DNA of 64,000 bases from Macellibacteroides fermentans (GCF_013409575.1 NZ_JACCCY010000002.1:744001-808000); one strand, 5' to 3'; positions 25,476 through 35,208 are shown, counted from the first letter of the stretch. Numbers and translations: made by a program. The notes: a model not told the origin generated them from the sequence alone.

Positions 25476-27374
25476 ATGAAATTACAGTTAGTGGACGTGC
25501 TTATCATCGCAGCTTATCTGGTGATTATGATTGTCATCGGACTTCTGCTGAAGAAGAAAGCTTCCAAAAATCTCGATTCTTACTTTCTGGGAGGTAAGAC
25601 TCTTCCGTTTTATATGTTAGGTCTCTCCAATGCTTCCGGTATGTTTGACATCTCCGGAACCATGTGGATGGTGTATCTGGCCTTTGTGTATGGTCTTAAG
25701 AGCCTTTGGATTCCCTGGCTCTGGCCGGTGTTTAATCAGATATTTTTAATGATCTATCTGTCTATCTGGCTTCGCCGTTCCAATGTGCTCACCGGAGCCG
25801 AGTGGATCCGTACGCGCTTTGGTTATGGAAGGGGCGCCAATCTCTCGCATACCATTGTAGTTCTTTATGCTGTAATAGGTGTACTGGGCTTTTTAAGTTA
25901 CGGGTTTATCGGGATAGGTAAGTTTATGGAGATATTCTTCCCGTGGGAAGTGGTGTCGCAGTATGTGCCTTTCGACGTGGCTCCGCAGTATGTGCCCCAC
26001 GTTTACGGTATCTTCTTCACTACTATTGCTACACTTTATGTAATGTTGGGGGGGATGTTGAGTATTGTATGGACAGACGTGGTGCAATTTGGTATAATGA
26101 CGGTTGCCGGTGTGGTGATTGCTGTTATCGCAATGACGAACGTTACGCCTGAGATGCTTGCCGCCCATGTTCCGGCTGGATGGGATTCTCCTTTCTTTGG
26201 CTGGACGCTGGATCTGGACTGGAGCAACCTGCTGCCTGTAGCAATGGATAAAATTGCTGCTGATCAATACAGCTTGTTTACAATATTTGTGATGATGATG
26301 CTTTTCAAAGGCGTCTTCCTAAGTATGGCTGGTCCTGCACCCAATTACGACATGCAAAAGATTCTGGCTTGTAAGTCTCCGAAAGAGGCGGCTCTTATGA
26401 GCGGTTCTGTACCGGTAATTCTGTTGATTCCACGGTACCTGATGATTATGGGTTTTGCCGTGCTTGCCATTGTATTCTTTAGCGAAGACTTCAGGGCTAT
26501 GGGATCGGCAGTCGATTTCGAGACGATTCTTCCACGTGCAATCGGACAATTTGTTCCGGTAGGCTTGGCCGGACTGTTGTTGGCTGGCTTGCTGGCTGCA
26601 TTCATGTCTACTTTCGCCTCTACGGTTAATGCGGCTCCGGCTTATCTGGTTAATGATGTATACCTTAAATATATCAATCCCAAGGCATCAGCCCAGACGC
26701 AGATACGCGCAAGTTACCTCATTTCGGCTCTGGTTGTTGTAATCAGCACCGTTATCGGTTTCTTTGTGCTGAATATAAATTCGGTACTTCAGTGGATTGT
26801 TTCGGCATTGTATGGTGGATATATCGCAGCCAATTTCCTGAAATGGCATTGGTGGCGCTTTAACGGTACAGGTTACTTCTGGGGAATGCTTGCCGGTATT
26901 CTGGCAGCGATGGTTGTTCCCTTGTTTTTCCCCAATACGTTACCCTTGTATTATTTCCCGGTACTGATGGTTATTTCCTTTGTAGGGTGTATAATAGGTA
27001 CGTTATTGTCGGCTCCAACCGACGAGAAGACGCTGATAAATTTCTATATCCGCGTACGTCCGTGGGGATTTTGGGGACCGGTTGCCCGTAAGGCTATGGA
27101 AAAATACCCGCAGGTTACCAGAAACCGGAACTTCAAACGGGATATGTTTAATGTGGCCGTTGGTATTATCTGGCAAAGTTGTCTTACCATTATACCGATG
27201 TATATTGTTATAAAAGAGGGATTCCCCTTGTTTACATCTATTGTGATACTTGTTATCACCACCCTGATTCTGAAAAAGAATTGGTATGATAAGATGGATC
27301 GTGAAGAAAAAGAATACAATGCGCTTATGAGCACGTTGGACTTAGATAAAGAGGACTCTGAATTAGTTAAATAA
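25476..27374 (+). CDS. Sodium:solute symporter (SSS family)
   Basis: This is a 632-residue inner-membrane transporter of the sodium:solute symporter family with about 13-14 helices. The N-terminus KKKASKNLDSYFLGGKTLPFYMLGLSNASGMFDISGT is typical of the SSS sodium-site region. It ends in a long charged cytoplasmic tail. Members import sugars, sialic acid, inositol, amino acids or carboxylates. With a GH130 enzyme 15 bases downstream, a carbohydrate is the most likely substrate. Confidence 0.92.
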   Translation: MKLQLVDVLIIAAYLVIMIVIGLLLKKKASKNLDSYFLGGKTLPFYMLGLSNASGMFDISGTMWMVYLAFVYGLKSLWIPWLWPVFNQIFLMIYLSIWLRRSNVLTGAEWIRTRFGYGRGANLSHTIVVLYAVIGVLGFLSYGFIGIGKFMEIFFPWEVVSQYVPFDVAPQYVPHVYGIFFTTIATLYVMLGGMLSIVWTDVVQFGIMTVAGVVIAVIAMTNVTPEMLAAHVPAGWDSPFFGWTLDLDWSNLLPVAMDKIAADQYSLFTIFVMMMLFKGVFLSMAGPAPNYDMQKILACKSPKEAALMSGSVPVILLIPRYLMIMGFAVLAIVFFSEDFRAMGSAVDFETILPRAIGQFVPVGLAGLLLAGLLAAFMSTFASTVNAAPAYLVNDVYLKYINPKASAQTQIRASYLISALVVVISTVIGFFVLNINSVLQWIVSALYGGYIAANFLKWHWWRFNGTGYFWGMLAGILAAMVVPLFFPNTLPLYYFPVLMVISFVGCIIGTLLSAPTDEKTLINFYIRVRPWGFWGPVARKAMEKYPQVTRNRNFKRDMFNVAVGIIWQSCLTIIPMYIVIKEGFPLFTSIVILVITTLILKKNWYDKMDREEKEYNALMSTLDLDKEDSELVK

Positions 27375-27389
27375 AAAGCAAAAAGAAGT

Positions 27390-28394
27390 ATGAGCAAGTC
27401 AGATTTAATCATCAAAGGAGATTCGTTGCCCGGAATGCCCTGGGAGGATCGTCCCCAGGGATGCAAGGAGGTGATGTGGCGTTTTTCTAAAAACCCGGTG
27501 ATCCCCCGCAATATCATACCTACCTCCAACAGCGTTTTCAATAGCGCCGTTGTTCCTTTTAAAGATGGATATGCCGGCGTGTTTCGTTGCGACGACACCA
27601 ACCGCCGTATGCGTCTGCATGTAGGTTTCAGTAAAGATGCCATTCATTGGGATATCAAAGAGACCAAACTTGAATTTGTTTGCGACGACCAGGAGATCGG
27701 TAATTTTGTATATGCCTACGATCCACGCGTGTGTTTCATAGAAGACCGCTATTATGTTACCTGGTGTAACGGATATCATGGTCCCACGATAGGGGTGGCT
27801 TATACCTTCGATTTCGAAACGTTCCACCAGCTTGAAAATGCATACCTGCCTTTTAACCGTAACGGTGTAATGTTTCCCCGCAAGATAAACGGAAATTATG
27901 CCATGCTTAGCAGACCCAGCGATAACGGTCATACTCCTTTCGGCGATATTTTTTACAGTGAATCGCCGGATATGTGCTTCTGGGGTAAACACCGTCATGT
28001 AATGTCTCCTGCTCCATTCGAAGACAGTGCCTGGCAATGTACCAAGATTGGTGCGGGACCAATACCCATCGAGACCTCCGAAGGGTGGTTGCTAATCTAT
28101 CACGGAGTGTTGCATTCATGTAACGGCTTTGTTTATAGTTTCGGTTCTGCATTGTTGGATCTTGATCAGCCCTGGAAAGTGAAATTCCGTTCCGGACCTT
28201 ACCTGTTGTCTCCGCAGAAGGATTACGAATGTATGGGTGATGTTCCTAACGTTGTATTCCCTTGTGCTGCACTGCACGATCCCGAATCAAAACGTATTGC
28301 CGTATATTATGGCTGTGCGGATACTGTAACGGGACTGGCATTCGGTTATATAGACGAAATAATAGAATTTACAAAAAAACATTCCATAATATAG
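27390..28394 (+). CDS. Glycoside hydrolase family 130 (phosphorylase-like)
   Basis: This is a 334-residue cytoplasmic five-bladed propeller enzyme. The N-terminal [11 protein letters not shown], central [23 protein letters not shown] and C-terminal [17 protein letters not shown] fit GH130. This family mostly contains phosphorylases that release sugar-1-phosphate from beta-mannosides, plus some hydrolases. No signal peptide is present. It follows the symporter by 15 bases, so an imported disaccharide or oligosaccharide is its likely substrate. Confidence 0.88.
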   Translation: MSKSDLIIKGDSLPGMPWEDRPQGCKEVMWRFSKNPVIPRNIIPTSNSVFNSAVVPFKDGYAGVFRCDDTNRRMRLHVGFSKDAIHWDIKETKLEFVCDDQEIGNFVYAYDPRVCFIEDRYYVTWCNGYHGPTIGVAYTFDFETFHQLENAYLPFNRNGVMFPRKINGNYAMLSRPSDNGHTPFGDIFYSESPDMCFWGKHRHVMSPAPFEDSAWQCTKIGAGPIPIETSEGWLLIYHGVLHSCNGFVYSFGSALLDLDQPWKVKFRSGPYLLSPQKDYECMGDVPNVVFPCAALHDPESKRIAVYYGCADTVTGLAFGYIDEIIEFTKKHSII

Positions 28395-28959
28395 TTTTGT
28401 AATTTTTTATTAATATCGTTAATTTGGACCTGATTTAGTTAAACAAAAAGGATGAAGTGTTAAAATAATACAGGAGCTGTAAATAAATTAAGATTTTCTT
28501 AAAAATATGTTTTATAATATCCTTTTTTATTTGTTTAGTCTCTAATTATGCTTCATCTTTGTGTCCAGATAACCTAAACAATCTTTTTGCCTTAAAGACT
28601 AATACCTATTAAAAACCTATAGAGAGGGCCTTTGCGAAGAGGCCCTCTCTATGTATTAAGATTTCCTATCTCGCTTTTTAGTTCAAAAAACTAGTATATA
28701 CGTTTCTGCTACATTTCAGGGTTCACGCTGGCCCCCTTCCATGTAATGCGCCTTTACTATGTATTTTCCTTATTATCATTTGTTTATATAAGTATTTCTC
28801 CTTTGTGCTTTTTGCTGTTGCTTCGTGTGCGGCACGACCTACTCTGTAAACGTTTACTCCAGCCGTGCCTCTTTGTAGAACCCTCCAACGATTCATTAGA
28901 ACCTTTCAAACGGAGGCTAACAGATAAGAGTACGATAATCTATTTTTTTTATAACGAAC
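28395..28959. other. AT-rich intergenic stretch with one strong hairpin
   Basis: No supported gene is seen. It contains the hairpin at 28619-28652 and leads into the 22-bp repeat array. A short open frame from 28746 runs through the repeats and has no family resemblance. Confidence 0.5.
28619..28652. terminator. 12-bp perfect hairpin (terminator or small RNA end)
   Basis: Arms 28619-28630 and 28641-28652 are exact reverse complements (ATAGAGAGGGCC / GGCCCTCTCTAT) around a 10-base loop. The sequence afterwards is AT-rich without a clean T-run. It could end GH130 transcription. Confidence 0.55.
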
Positions 28960-29059
28960 AACTAATCGTTGGACCTAGGTCCAACGATATCTTAACCATG
29001 GTCCAACGATATGTTGACCATGGTCCAACAATAAGTAGACCATGGTCCAACGATTAGTT
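28960..29059. repeat. 22-bp tandem repeat array with CCATGG cores
   Basis: Four units begin at 28974, 28996, 29018 and 29040, each 22 bp. The core is CCATGG (CCTAGG in the first), followed by TCCAACGATA or a close variant. The array is bounded by a perfect 15-bp inverted repeat, 28960-28974 (AACTAATCGTTGGAC) and 29045-29059. There are no unique spacers, so it is not a CRISPR. An ISAs1-type element begins 12 bases after it. Confidence 0.85.
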
Positions 29060-29071
29060 TCTCGTATTGAA

Positions 29072-30700
29072 CAGGGCAGACGCATATTATTTTAGAGCTA
29101 AAAGAGTAAGGATTATTACTTAATGTGTATATATATAATGCAGATATTCAATATATTAAACATAGCATATCTGACGTTCATAATTTATTGTATCAAAACA
29201 TCGTCAATTTAAAATAAGATTAAAATAGCCATATTTAATATTAATCGTACATATTGTATGTGATAAAATTTGCTTTAAAAATAATAACCGTCTCTAAAAA
29301 TTGGATGTATCTTTTTGCTACGACAACTTTGTTAAGTTAAAACTTTAATCAGAATATTTAAGTTCAGTTTGAAGTCATATTGACATTACTAAAAAGAGCC
29401 CAAAAACGGTAATTACAACTACGAAAAGAAAGATAATAAATCTTCAAAATAATCACTTAAACTCATTGATATCTCAGTAAAAAATCGTATATTTACCTTA
29501 TTATCAATAGTTTAAATACATAAAATATGACATTGCTTGCTTTTGCTTCAAGTATCGAAGATTATCGTTTTGACAGAAATAAGGTTCACTCTGCAGAAAC
29601 TATTATTTATATTACGTTAGCTGCCGTTATTTGCGGGGCCGAGACATGGAATGAAATAGAAGACTTTGGTCATTGTAAAATTGATTTCTTCTCTCGTACG
29701 ATCCCTTCTTTTAATGGAATACCCTCACATGATACATTTAACCGATTTTTCACAGTCTTGGATACCTCATATTTTGAAAATCAATTCAGAGAATGGGTTA
29801 AATCCATATGTGGCAAGTATAAAGGCGTGGTTGCTATCGACGGCAAAACAATATGCGGAGCATATGAGTCTGAAGAGGCTAAATTATTCAGAGGTACCTA
29901 CTTAAAACCATCGAGTCCCAAATATAAACTTCACATGGTAAGTGCCTGGGCCGCAGACAATGGAATAAGCCTTGGACAAATCAAGACAGAAGAAAAATCC
30001 AATGAAATTACCGCTATCCCCGAACTATTGGAAGCATTAGATATTAAAGAGTGTATAATCACTATTGATGCTATGGGATGTCAAAAGACAATAGCATCTA
30101 AAATAATAGACAAAGAAGCTGATTACGTTTTGGCTGTGAAAAACAACCATATGCATTTATACAAAGAAATAGAACATTTTTTCACCATTTGGAGTGCTGA
30201 GAAGCCCAACCGGGTAAGCGTTTACGAGAAGAGCGAGACTGGACATGGTCGTTTGGAAAAAAGAACTTGCATAGCCTGTGACAACCTATACTGGTTAAAT
30301 ACTAAAGACTTCACTCAATGGGCTGGTTTGAAAACATTTGCCTGTGTCATTACAGAGCGTACCGTTCCAGGCGAAAAAGGCCCTCGTAAACAAAAAGAAA
30401 CCAGATACTATATTTCTTCATTAGCTTTAGATGCTGAATTAATCGCTAGTTCTGTCAGAAAACACTGGTCTGTGGAAAATAATTTACACTGGCAATTGGA
30501 TGTCTCGTTTAATGAAGATTACGGAAGAAAGAAGAACAATGCTGCCGTCAACTTTTCGCTTGTCTCTAAAACAGCTTTATCTATGTTAAAGCACTATGAA
30601 AGTAAAAGTAGCATTGCTCGCAAAAGAAAATCAGCAGGATGGTCTGACGACGTTCTCCAAAGCATACTTTCTGTGGAGAAATTTTAATGCGTCTGCCCTG
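29072..30700 (+). mobile_element. Intact ISAs1-family insertion sequence with 10-bp target duplication
   Basis: The ends are a perfect 14-bp inverted repeat CAGGGCAGACGCAT (29072-29085 and the complement at 30687-30700). The 10 bases TCGTATTGAA occur on both sides (29062-29071 and 30701-30710), a perfect target-site duplication of the size known for ISAs1 elements. The transposase is full length, so insertion is probably recent. The 455-base left part before the transposase is long and AT-rich, with no ORF seen. Confidence 0.93.
29527..30687 (+). CDS. ISAs1 family transposase
   Basis: This is a 386-residue DDE transposase. The N-terminal DDE_Tnp_1-associated region (LAAVICGAETWNEIEDFGHCK, PSHDTFNRFF) is followed by the catalytic core with VVAIDGKTICGAYES, ITIDAMGCQKTIASKI and RKHWSVENNLHWQLDVSFNED. 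These hold the expected Asp, Asp and Glu. The gene is intact from ATG to stop, and its stop is inside the right inverted repeat. Confidence 0.95.
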   Translation: MTLLAFASSIEDYRFDRNKVHSAETIIYITLAAVICGAETWNEIEDFGHCKIDFFSRTIPSFNGIPSHDTFNRFFTVLDTSYFENQFREWVKSICGKYKGVVAIDGKTICGAYESEEAKLFRGTYLKPSSPKYKLHMVSAWAADNGISLGQIKTEEKSNEITAIPELLEALDIKECIITIDAMGCQKTIASKIIDKEADYVLAVKNNHMHLYKEIEHFFTIWSAEKPNRVSVYEKSETGHGRLEKRTCIACDNLYWLNTKDFTQWAGLKTFACVITERTVPGEKGPRKQKETRYYISSLALDAELIASSVRKHWSVENNLHWQLDVSFNEDYGRKKNNAAVNFSLVSKTALSMLKHYESKSSIARKRKSAGWSDDVLQSILSVEKF

Positions 30701-30888
30701 TCGTATTGAAAATTGTTAGAGTATACGGGCAAAGATGTAGTTTGTGGGATACCTATCTGTAATTCATAAGCATTAATTTGTACTTGTCAGTATCTGATAA
30801 AATTAAGTGGATTAATTCATGGGAAGTATCTATGGAGATTGCAAAAATCCTCAGCGAAGAGAAAACAAAAAAAGGTAGTTGAACGGCT

Positions 30889-32073
30889 TTATTCGGAGGG
30901 AGATTGAACTGGGGGATTTGCCCTGAACTGAAGCACGAGAAACAGCAATCCGGGTATAAAGATAATGGCCGCCGATGTAAGCAAGGCGATTTGAAGCGAG
31001 TACACATCATTCATCCATCCTATAAATGGGGCGATAGCCGCAAACATAAGTCGGATTACGAAGTTGCGGATGGAAAGAACCGTGGCGCGCATTTCCGAAA
31101 GTGTCATCTGATTGATATAGCCTTTCAGGATCGGGGTAGCGAATCCACGGAAGATATAAAAGATAAAAAGAACAAAAAGTCCGACGTAAGAAAGATTGAA
31201 TGCCAGCGCAATGTAGCCTCCGGCAATAAAGAATAGAATAATGATTCCCATTTTGCGCACACCGAAGAACCGGTCAACTTTATCGGAATACAGTGCCGCA
31301 ATGCCCACGGTGAGGTTCAAGACAGTCCAGATTATTCCATACAGCGAAGTGGGAGTCTTCAGGTGTATAAGCAATGGTTGTACAAACCAGGCCATGGTGA
31401 GGGTAGCCGCCCCGATGATACCGGAGTACATAATGTTGTAGCAAAGCTGCTTGTTGGTGAACAGCGAGTATCTTATTATTTTGACTATTTCTTGAAGAGG
31501 GCTCTTAATCACGTTTCTTTGTTTTGCTTCCTTCAGGGCAATGGCTGCGGGAATACCGATGAAGGCGATGGCGGTCTGAAAGAAAAATGGTAAACGAAGG
31601 GAATACACAGCCAGCAGTCCGCCTAAAATACCGGCAAAGGCTTCGGCAAAATTGCCAATCATCGTGATGCGTCCTTCGTACCGGAGGTAGAGAGGTTCCT
31701 TGTTATGCTCTACCGTTGTATCGTATAATAGGGCCGAGTCTGCCCCGTTAACCAATGTTTGTCCCACTCCGAGCAAGATCTCTGCAAATAAGAACGCAGT
31801 AAATGTGTCAGTAAAAGAGTAGCTCAGGTATCCGCCAAAGTAGAGAATACAACCCAGAATCAGACATTTACGCCGTCCCCATACGTCGGCCAGATAACCC
31901 GATGGAATTTCCAGAATAACCGCAGCCATGGAATAGACGCTTTTCAGAATAAAAACATCCTTCAGTCCCAGACCGTTCGATTCGTAAAAAAGAACGATGA
32001 CGGGCATTACAAGGGTGAACCATTTGGAGATTTTTATGAGATAAAGCAGGCTTATGTTCTTCCGGAAAGACAT
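30889..32073 (-). CDS. MFS transporter
   Basis: This is a 394-residue, 12-helix major facilitator protein. Loop 2-3 has GYLADVWGRRKCLILG, matching the MFS signature motif. The frame extends to 32223, but the ATG at 32073 (MSFRKNISLLYLIK) directly precedes the first membrane helix. A -7 box (TATATTTG on the minus strand, 32119-32112) lies between the two, so the longer start is outside the transcript. The substrate is unknown; it may be an efflux carrier. Confidence 0.85.
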   Translation of the reverse strand: MSFRKNISLLYLIKISKWFTLVMPVIVLFYESNGLGLKDVFILKSVYSMAAVILEIPSGYLADVWGRRKCLILGCILYFGGYLSYSFTDTFTAFLFAEILLGVGQTLVNGADSALLYDTTVEHNKEPLYLRYEGRITMIGNFAEAFAGILGGLLAVYSLRLPFFFQTAIAFIGIPAAIALKEAKQRNVIKSPLQEIVKIIRYSLFTNKQLCYNIMYSGIIGAATLTMAWFVQPLLIHLKTPTSLYGIIWTVLNLTVGIAALYSDKVDRFFGVRKMGIIILFFIAGGYIALAFNLSYVGLFVLFIFYIFRGFATPILKGYINQMTLSEMRATVLSIRNFVIRLMFAAIAPFIGWMNDVYSLQIALLTSAAIIFIPGLLFLVLQFRANPPVQSPSE

Positions 32074-32111
32074 TGGCAGAGAAGCGTTTGTTTTATTGTT
32101 TAATTTGAATA

Positions 32112-32119
32112 CAAATATA
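32112..32119 (-). promoter_or_regulatory. Promoter -7 box of the MFS gene
   Basis: Minus-strand TATATTTG matches TAnnTTTG, 38 bases upstream of the ATG at 32073. No good -33 box is visible. Confidence 0.45.
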
Positions 32120-32232
32120 CGAATTTTTGCAAGGTAAAGGGAATTAATCAGTAACAGAATGGGATTAAAATAAAAAAAGTTGTTACTTTGCGTTGCTAAT
32201 TTGTTTCTAATTATCAAAAACACTATACGATC

Positions 32233-33534
32233 ATGATTTGGAATGAGACAATCGAATGCATGGGTAGGGAAGACATGCGTAAACTTCAGGGCATACGTTT
32301 AAAGCGTGTCGTTGAACATGCTTACCATAACACTCCCTTCTATCGCAAGAAGATGCAGGAAATAGGAATTACTCCCGGAGATATCAACTCTATCGATGAT
32401 ATCGTTAAGCTACCCTTTACCGTAAAACAGGATTTACGCGATAATTACCCCTTTGGATTAATGGCTGTGCCCATGTCGGAAATTGTCCGTCTGCATGCCT
32501 CGTCCGGAACAACCGGTAAACCTATCGTGGTAGGATATACCCGCAAGGATCTTTCGGTGTGGGGAGAAGTGGTGGCCCGCTGTCTGAGTGCTTACGGTTT
32601 AACGCGCAACGACTCGGTGCAGGTTTCCTACGGCTACGGACTGTTTACAGGGGGACTCGGATTACACTACGGAGTAGAAACACTGGGTGGTACCGTTATC
32701 CCCATCAGTAGTGGAAATACACAGAAGCAAATTCAGCTGATGCACGACTTCGGAGCAAAGGCTTTGGCTTGTACTCCCTCGTATGCGCTTTTTTTAGCAG
32801 AGGCAATTAAAGATTCTGGTATCAAAAGAGAGGAATTTCAATTAAAAACAGGTATCTTTGGAGCTGAGCCGTGGACAGAGAATATGCGGAAGGAGCTCGA
32901 AGAGAAGCTAGGCATTAAGGCCTACGATATTTATGGGCTTACCGAAATTATCGGTCCGGGTGTGGGATGCGAATGTCAAAGCCAGAACGGAACCCACTTA
33001 TGGGAAGATCATTTCTTTCCCGAGATTGTGGATCCCGTAACGCTTGAACCCGTAGAGCCGGGGCAGCCGGGCGAACTGGTATTCACTACGCTTACCAAAG
33101 AGGGGATGCCTATGTTGCGTTACCGTACCAGAGACCTTACTTCATTGAATTATGAAGTTTGCGAATGTGGACGTACCGCGGTTCGTATGAGCCGGATTCT
33201 GGGCAGAAGCGACGATATGCTGATCATCAGAGGTGTGAATGTATTTCCTTCTCAGGTCGAATCTGTTATATTGGAGCTTGAAGAATTTGAACCTCATTAC
33301 CTGTTGGTGGTGGATCGGGTTAACAATACCGATTCGTTGCAGGTTCAGGTGGAGGTTAGGCAGGAGTTTTATTCGGACGAGATGAATAAAATGCTTGCTT
33401 TAAAGAAAAAGATAACACATCGTTTGCAGAGTGTACTCGGGTTGACTCCCGATGTACGTATTGTTGAGCCCCGTAGTATTGAACGCAGCCAGGGAAAAGC
33501 AAAACGTGTTATCGACAACCGGAAGTTGCTATAA
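32233..33534 (+). CDS. paaK: Phenylacetate-CoA ligase family protein
   Basis: This is a 433-residue acyl-adenylate-forming enzyme. It carries the AMP-binding loop HASSGTTGKPIVVGYT, YGLTEIIGPGVGCEC and the C-terminal hinge YRTRDLTSL, as in PaaK, which makes phenylacetyl-CoA. In anaerobic Bacteroidales, these ligases often serve fermentation of aromatic amino acids and arylacetates. An ACT-domain gene follows after 18 bases. No indolepyruvate oxidoreductase genes are adjacent here. Confidence 0.93.
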   Translation: MIWNETIECMGREDMRKLQGIRLKRVVEHAYHNTPFYRKKMQEIGITPGDINSIDDIVKLPFTVKQDLRDNYPFGLMAVPMSEIVRLHASSGTTGKPIVVGYTRKDLSVWGEVVARCLSAYGLTRNDSVQVSYGYGLFTGGLGLHYGVETLGGTVIPISSGNTQKQIQLMHDFGAKALACTPSYALFLAEAIKDSGIKREEFQLKTGIFGAEPWTENMRKELEEKLGIKAYDIYGLTEIIGPGVGCECQSQNGTHLWEDHFFPEIVDPVTLEPVEPGQPGELVFTTLTKEGMPMLRYRTRDLTSLNYEVCECGRTAVRMSRILGRSDDMLIIRGVNVFPSQVESVILELEEFEPHYLLVVDRVNNTDSLQVQVEVRQEFYSDEMNKMLALKKKITHRLQSVLGLTPDVRIVEPRSIERSQGKAKRVIDNRKLL

Positions 33535-33552
33535 TCTAAATGATAAAGAACT

Positions 33553-33978
33553 ATGTTAATTAAGCAGTTGTCTATTTTTTTGGAAAATAAAAAAGGCCGT
33601 TTTACCGAAGTAGCCAAGTTGCTTGGCGAAGCTGGTGTTAACATGTCTGCCTTTACTGTGGCTGAAAATTCGGATTTTGGTATTCTTCGTCTGATTGTTT
33701 CGGATACGGACAAAGCGATTAAAGTACTTCGTGATAAACTCTATGCGGTAAGCGTGGCCAATGTGGTGTGCCTTCATTGCCCCAATCAGCCCGGAGCATT
33801 GGCTAAAGCCATGGATATTATCACCTCCGAAGGTATCTTTATCGAGTACATGTATGCCTTTTCGCAAGGTGAGGCAGCCAATGTGATTATTCGTCCGGAT
33901 AACGTAGAAAAGTGTGCTGAAGTGCTGAAAGCGAACAAATTGGAGCTTTTAGCGGCAAGTGATTTATATAAGTTGTAA
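33553..33978 (+). CDS. ACT domain protein (two ACT repeats)
   Basis: This 141-residue protein is made of two tandem ACT domains: residues 1-70 (KQLSIFLENKKGRFTEVAKLLGE) and 71-141 (CLHCPNQPGALAKAMDIIT). It has no catalytic domain. ACT pairs bind amino acids and regulate partner enzymes. The close linkage to the PaaK-type ligase suggests it senses an aromatic amino acid or tunes the ligase. Confidence 0.9.
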   Translation: MLIKQLSIFLENKKGRFTEVAKLLGEAGVNMSAFTVAENSDFGILRLIVSDTDKAIKVLRDKLYAVSVANVVCLHCPNQPGALAKAMDIITSEGIFIEYMYAFSQGEAANVIIRPDNVEKCAEVLKANKLELLAASDLYKL

Positions 33979-34003
33979 TTATTAACGTTTTGTGTTTCGT
34001 AAA

Positions 34004-34026
34004 TTAACTCTTTTGAGTTAACTTTG
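34004..34026 (+). promoter_or_regulatory. bamD promoter overlapping a palindrome
   Basis: The -7 box TAACTTTG (34019-34026) fits TAnnTTTG and lies 18 bases before the ATG, with a near -33 TTTC at 33995-33998 (20-base spacing). TTAACTC (34004-34010) and GAGTTAA (34015-34021) form a palindrome with a TTTT loop. It may end the ACT gene transcript. Confidence 0.55.
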
Positions 34027-34044
34027 CGCGCTAAAAGTATGTGA

Positions 34045-34851
34045 ATGAAAAAGGTTCTATTTATAATGATGATTGCAGTCTTGTTTTCTTCCTGCGGGGA
34101 GTATAACAAGATATTGAAGAGTACTGATTACGAGCTTAAGTATTCGTATGCTAAGAAATACTTCAATATGAAGGAATTTACCAAGTCGGCAACCCTGTTG
34201 GAAGAACTGGTACCCATTTACAAGGGAACAGCTTCTGCGGAAGAGTCGCTTTATCTGCTGGCGCAAAGTTATTACGGTCAGAAGGATTATTTAACGGCAT
34301 CGCAGTATTTCAATACGTATTATACAACGTATCCAAAGGGTGAGTACACGGAGTTGGCCCGTTATTATTCGGGTTATGGTCTTTACCTGGATTCGCCGGA
34401 TCCCAGACTGGATCAGACCCAGACTTACAAGGCAATTGCCGAGTTACAGCTTTATCTGGAGTACTATCCGCAAAGTGAACGGGCTAAGGAGGCACAGAAC
34501 ATTATGTTCGAGTTGCAGGAAAAGCTGGCATTTAAGGAATTACTTGCCACCCGTTTGTATTATAACTTAGGAACTTATATGGGTAATAATTTTCAATCGT
34601 CGGTAATTACCGCTCAGAATGCGTTGAAGAATTATCCATACTCCAAATACAGAGAAGAGTTTATGTATTATGTGATACAGTCTAAATACGAACTGGCAAT
34701 GGTTAGTGTGGAAGAAAAGCTGCAGGGCCGTTACCGCGATGTGGTGGACGAGTATTATAACTACATGAATGAATATCCCGAAGGTAAGTACGTAAAACAG
34801 GTTAAGAAGTTTTACGACTATGCCAGCAAGAGAATTAATGATGCGTATTAA
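34045..34851 (+). CDS. bamD: Outer membrane assembly lipoprotein BamD
   Basis: This is a 268-residue lipoprotein of the BAM complex that inserts beta-barrels into the outer membrane. The signal MKKVLFIMMIAVLFSSC ends in a lipobox, and the rest is tetratricopeptide-like helices (ATLLEELVPIYKGTASAEESL..., then YPKGEYTELARYY), as in BamD/YfiO. It is followed by rpoZ and a DUF4293 gene, a set common in Bacteroidetes. Confidence 0.93.
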   Translation: MKKVLFIMMIAVLFSSCGEYNKILKSTDYELKYSYAKKYFNMKEFTKSATLLEELVPIYKGTASAEESLYLLAQSYYGQKDYLTASQYFNTYYTTYPKGEYTELARYYSGYGLYLDSPDPRLDQTQTYKAIAELQLYLEYYPQSERAKEAQNIMFELQEKLAFKELLATRLYYNLGTYMGNNFQSSVITAQNALKNYPYSKYREEFMYYVIQSKYELAMVSVEEKLQGRYRDVVDEYYNYMNEYPEGKYVKQVKKFYDYASKRINDAY

Positions 34852-34875
34852 CGATTATAATCAATAAATAGAAAG

Positions 34876-35208
34876 ATGGATTACAGAAAGTCTAACGCTC
34901 CAACAAACACGATCACCCGCGACATGATGAGATTGTCGGAGGATACAGGTAATGTATACGAAACTGTGATGGTAATTGGTAAGAGAGCCAATCAGATTAG
35001 TGTTGAAATGAAGCAGGATTTGGAGAAGAAACTTCAGGAATTTGCTTCTTACAACGATAATCTTGAAGAGGTTTTTGAAAACAGAGAGCAAATTGAAATT
35101 TCGCGTTACTATGAAAAGCTGCCTAAACCTACGTTGATTGCAGCTCAGGAATATGAAGACGGGAAAGTTTATCACAAAAATCCGCTCAAAGAAAAAAGTA
35201 ATTTCTAA
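34876..35208 (+). CDS. rpoZ: RNA polymerase omega subunit, Bacteroidetes type
   Basis: This 110-residue protein has the conserved omega core GNVYETVMVIGKRANQIS near residue 30 and a charged C-terminus characteristic of the Bacteroidetes form. Omega helps assemble the beta' subunit. It follows bamD by 24 bases and precedes a small terminator. Confidence 0.88.
   Translation: MDYRKSNAPTNTITRDMMRLSEDTGNVYETVMVIGKRANQISVEMKQDLEKKLQEFASYNDNLEEVFENREQIEISRYYEKLPKPTLIAAQEYEDGKVYHKNPLKEKSNF

Noticed and set aside
28746-29057. 103-codon open frame
   Set aside because: Runs through the 22-bp repeat array, has low complexity and no family resemblance, and its start lacks a plausible ribosome site.
28974-29061. 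CRISPR array
   Set aside because: Units are contiguous 22-mers with no unique spacers, and no cas genes are near.
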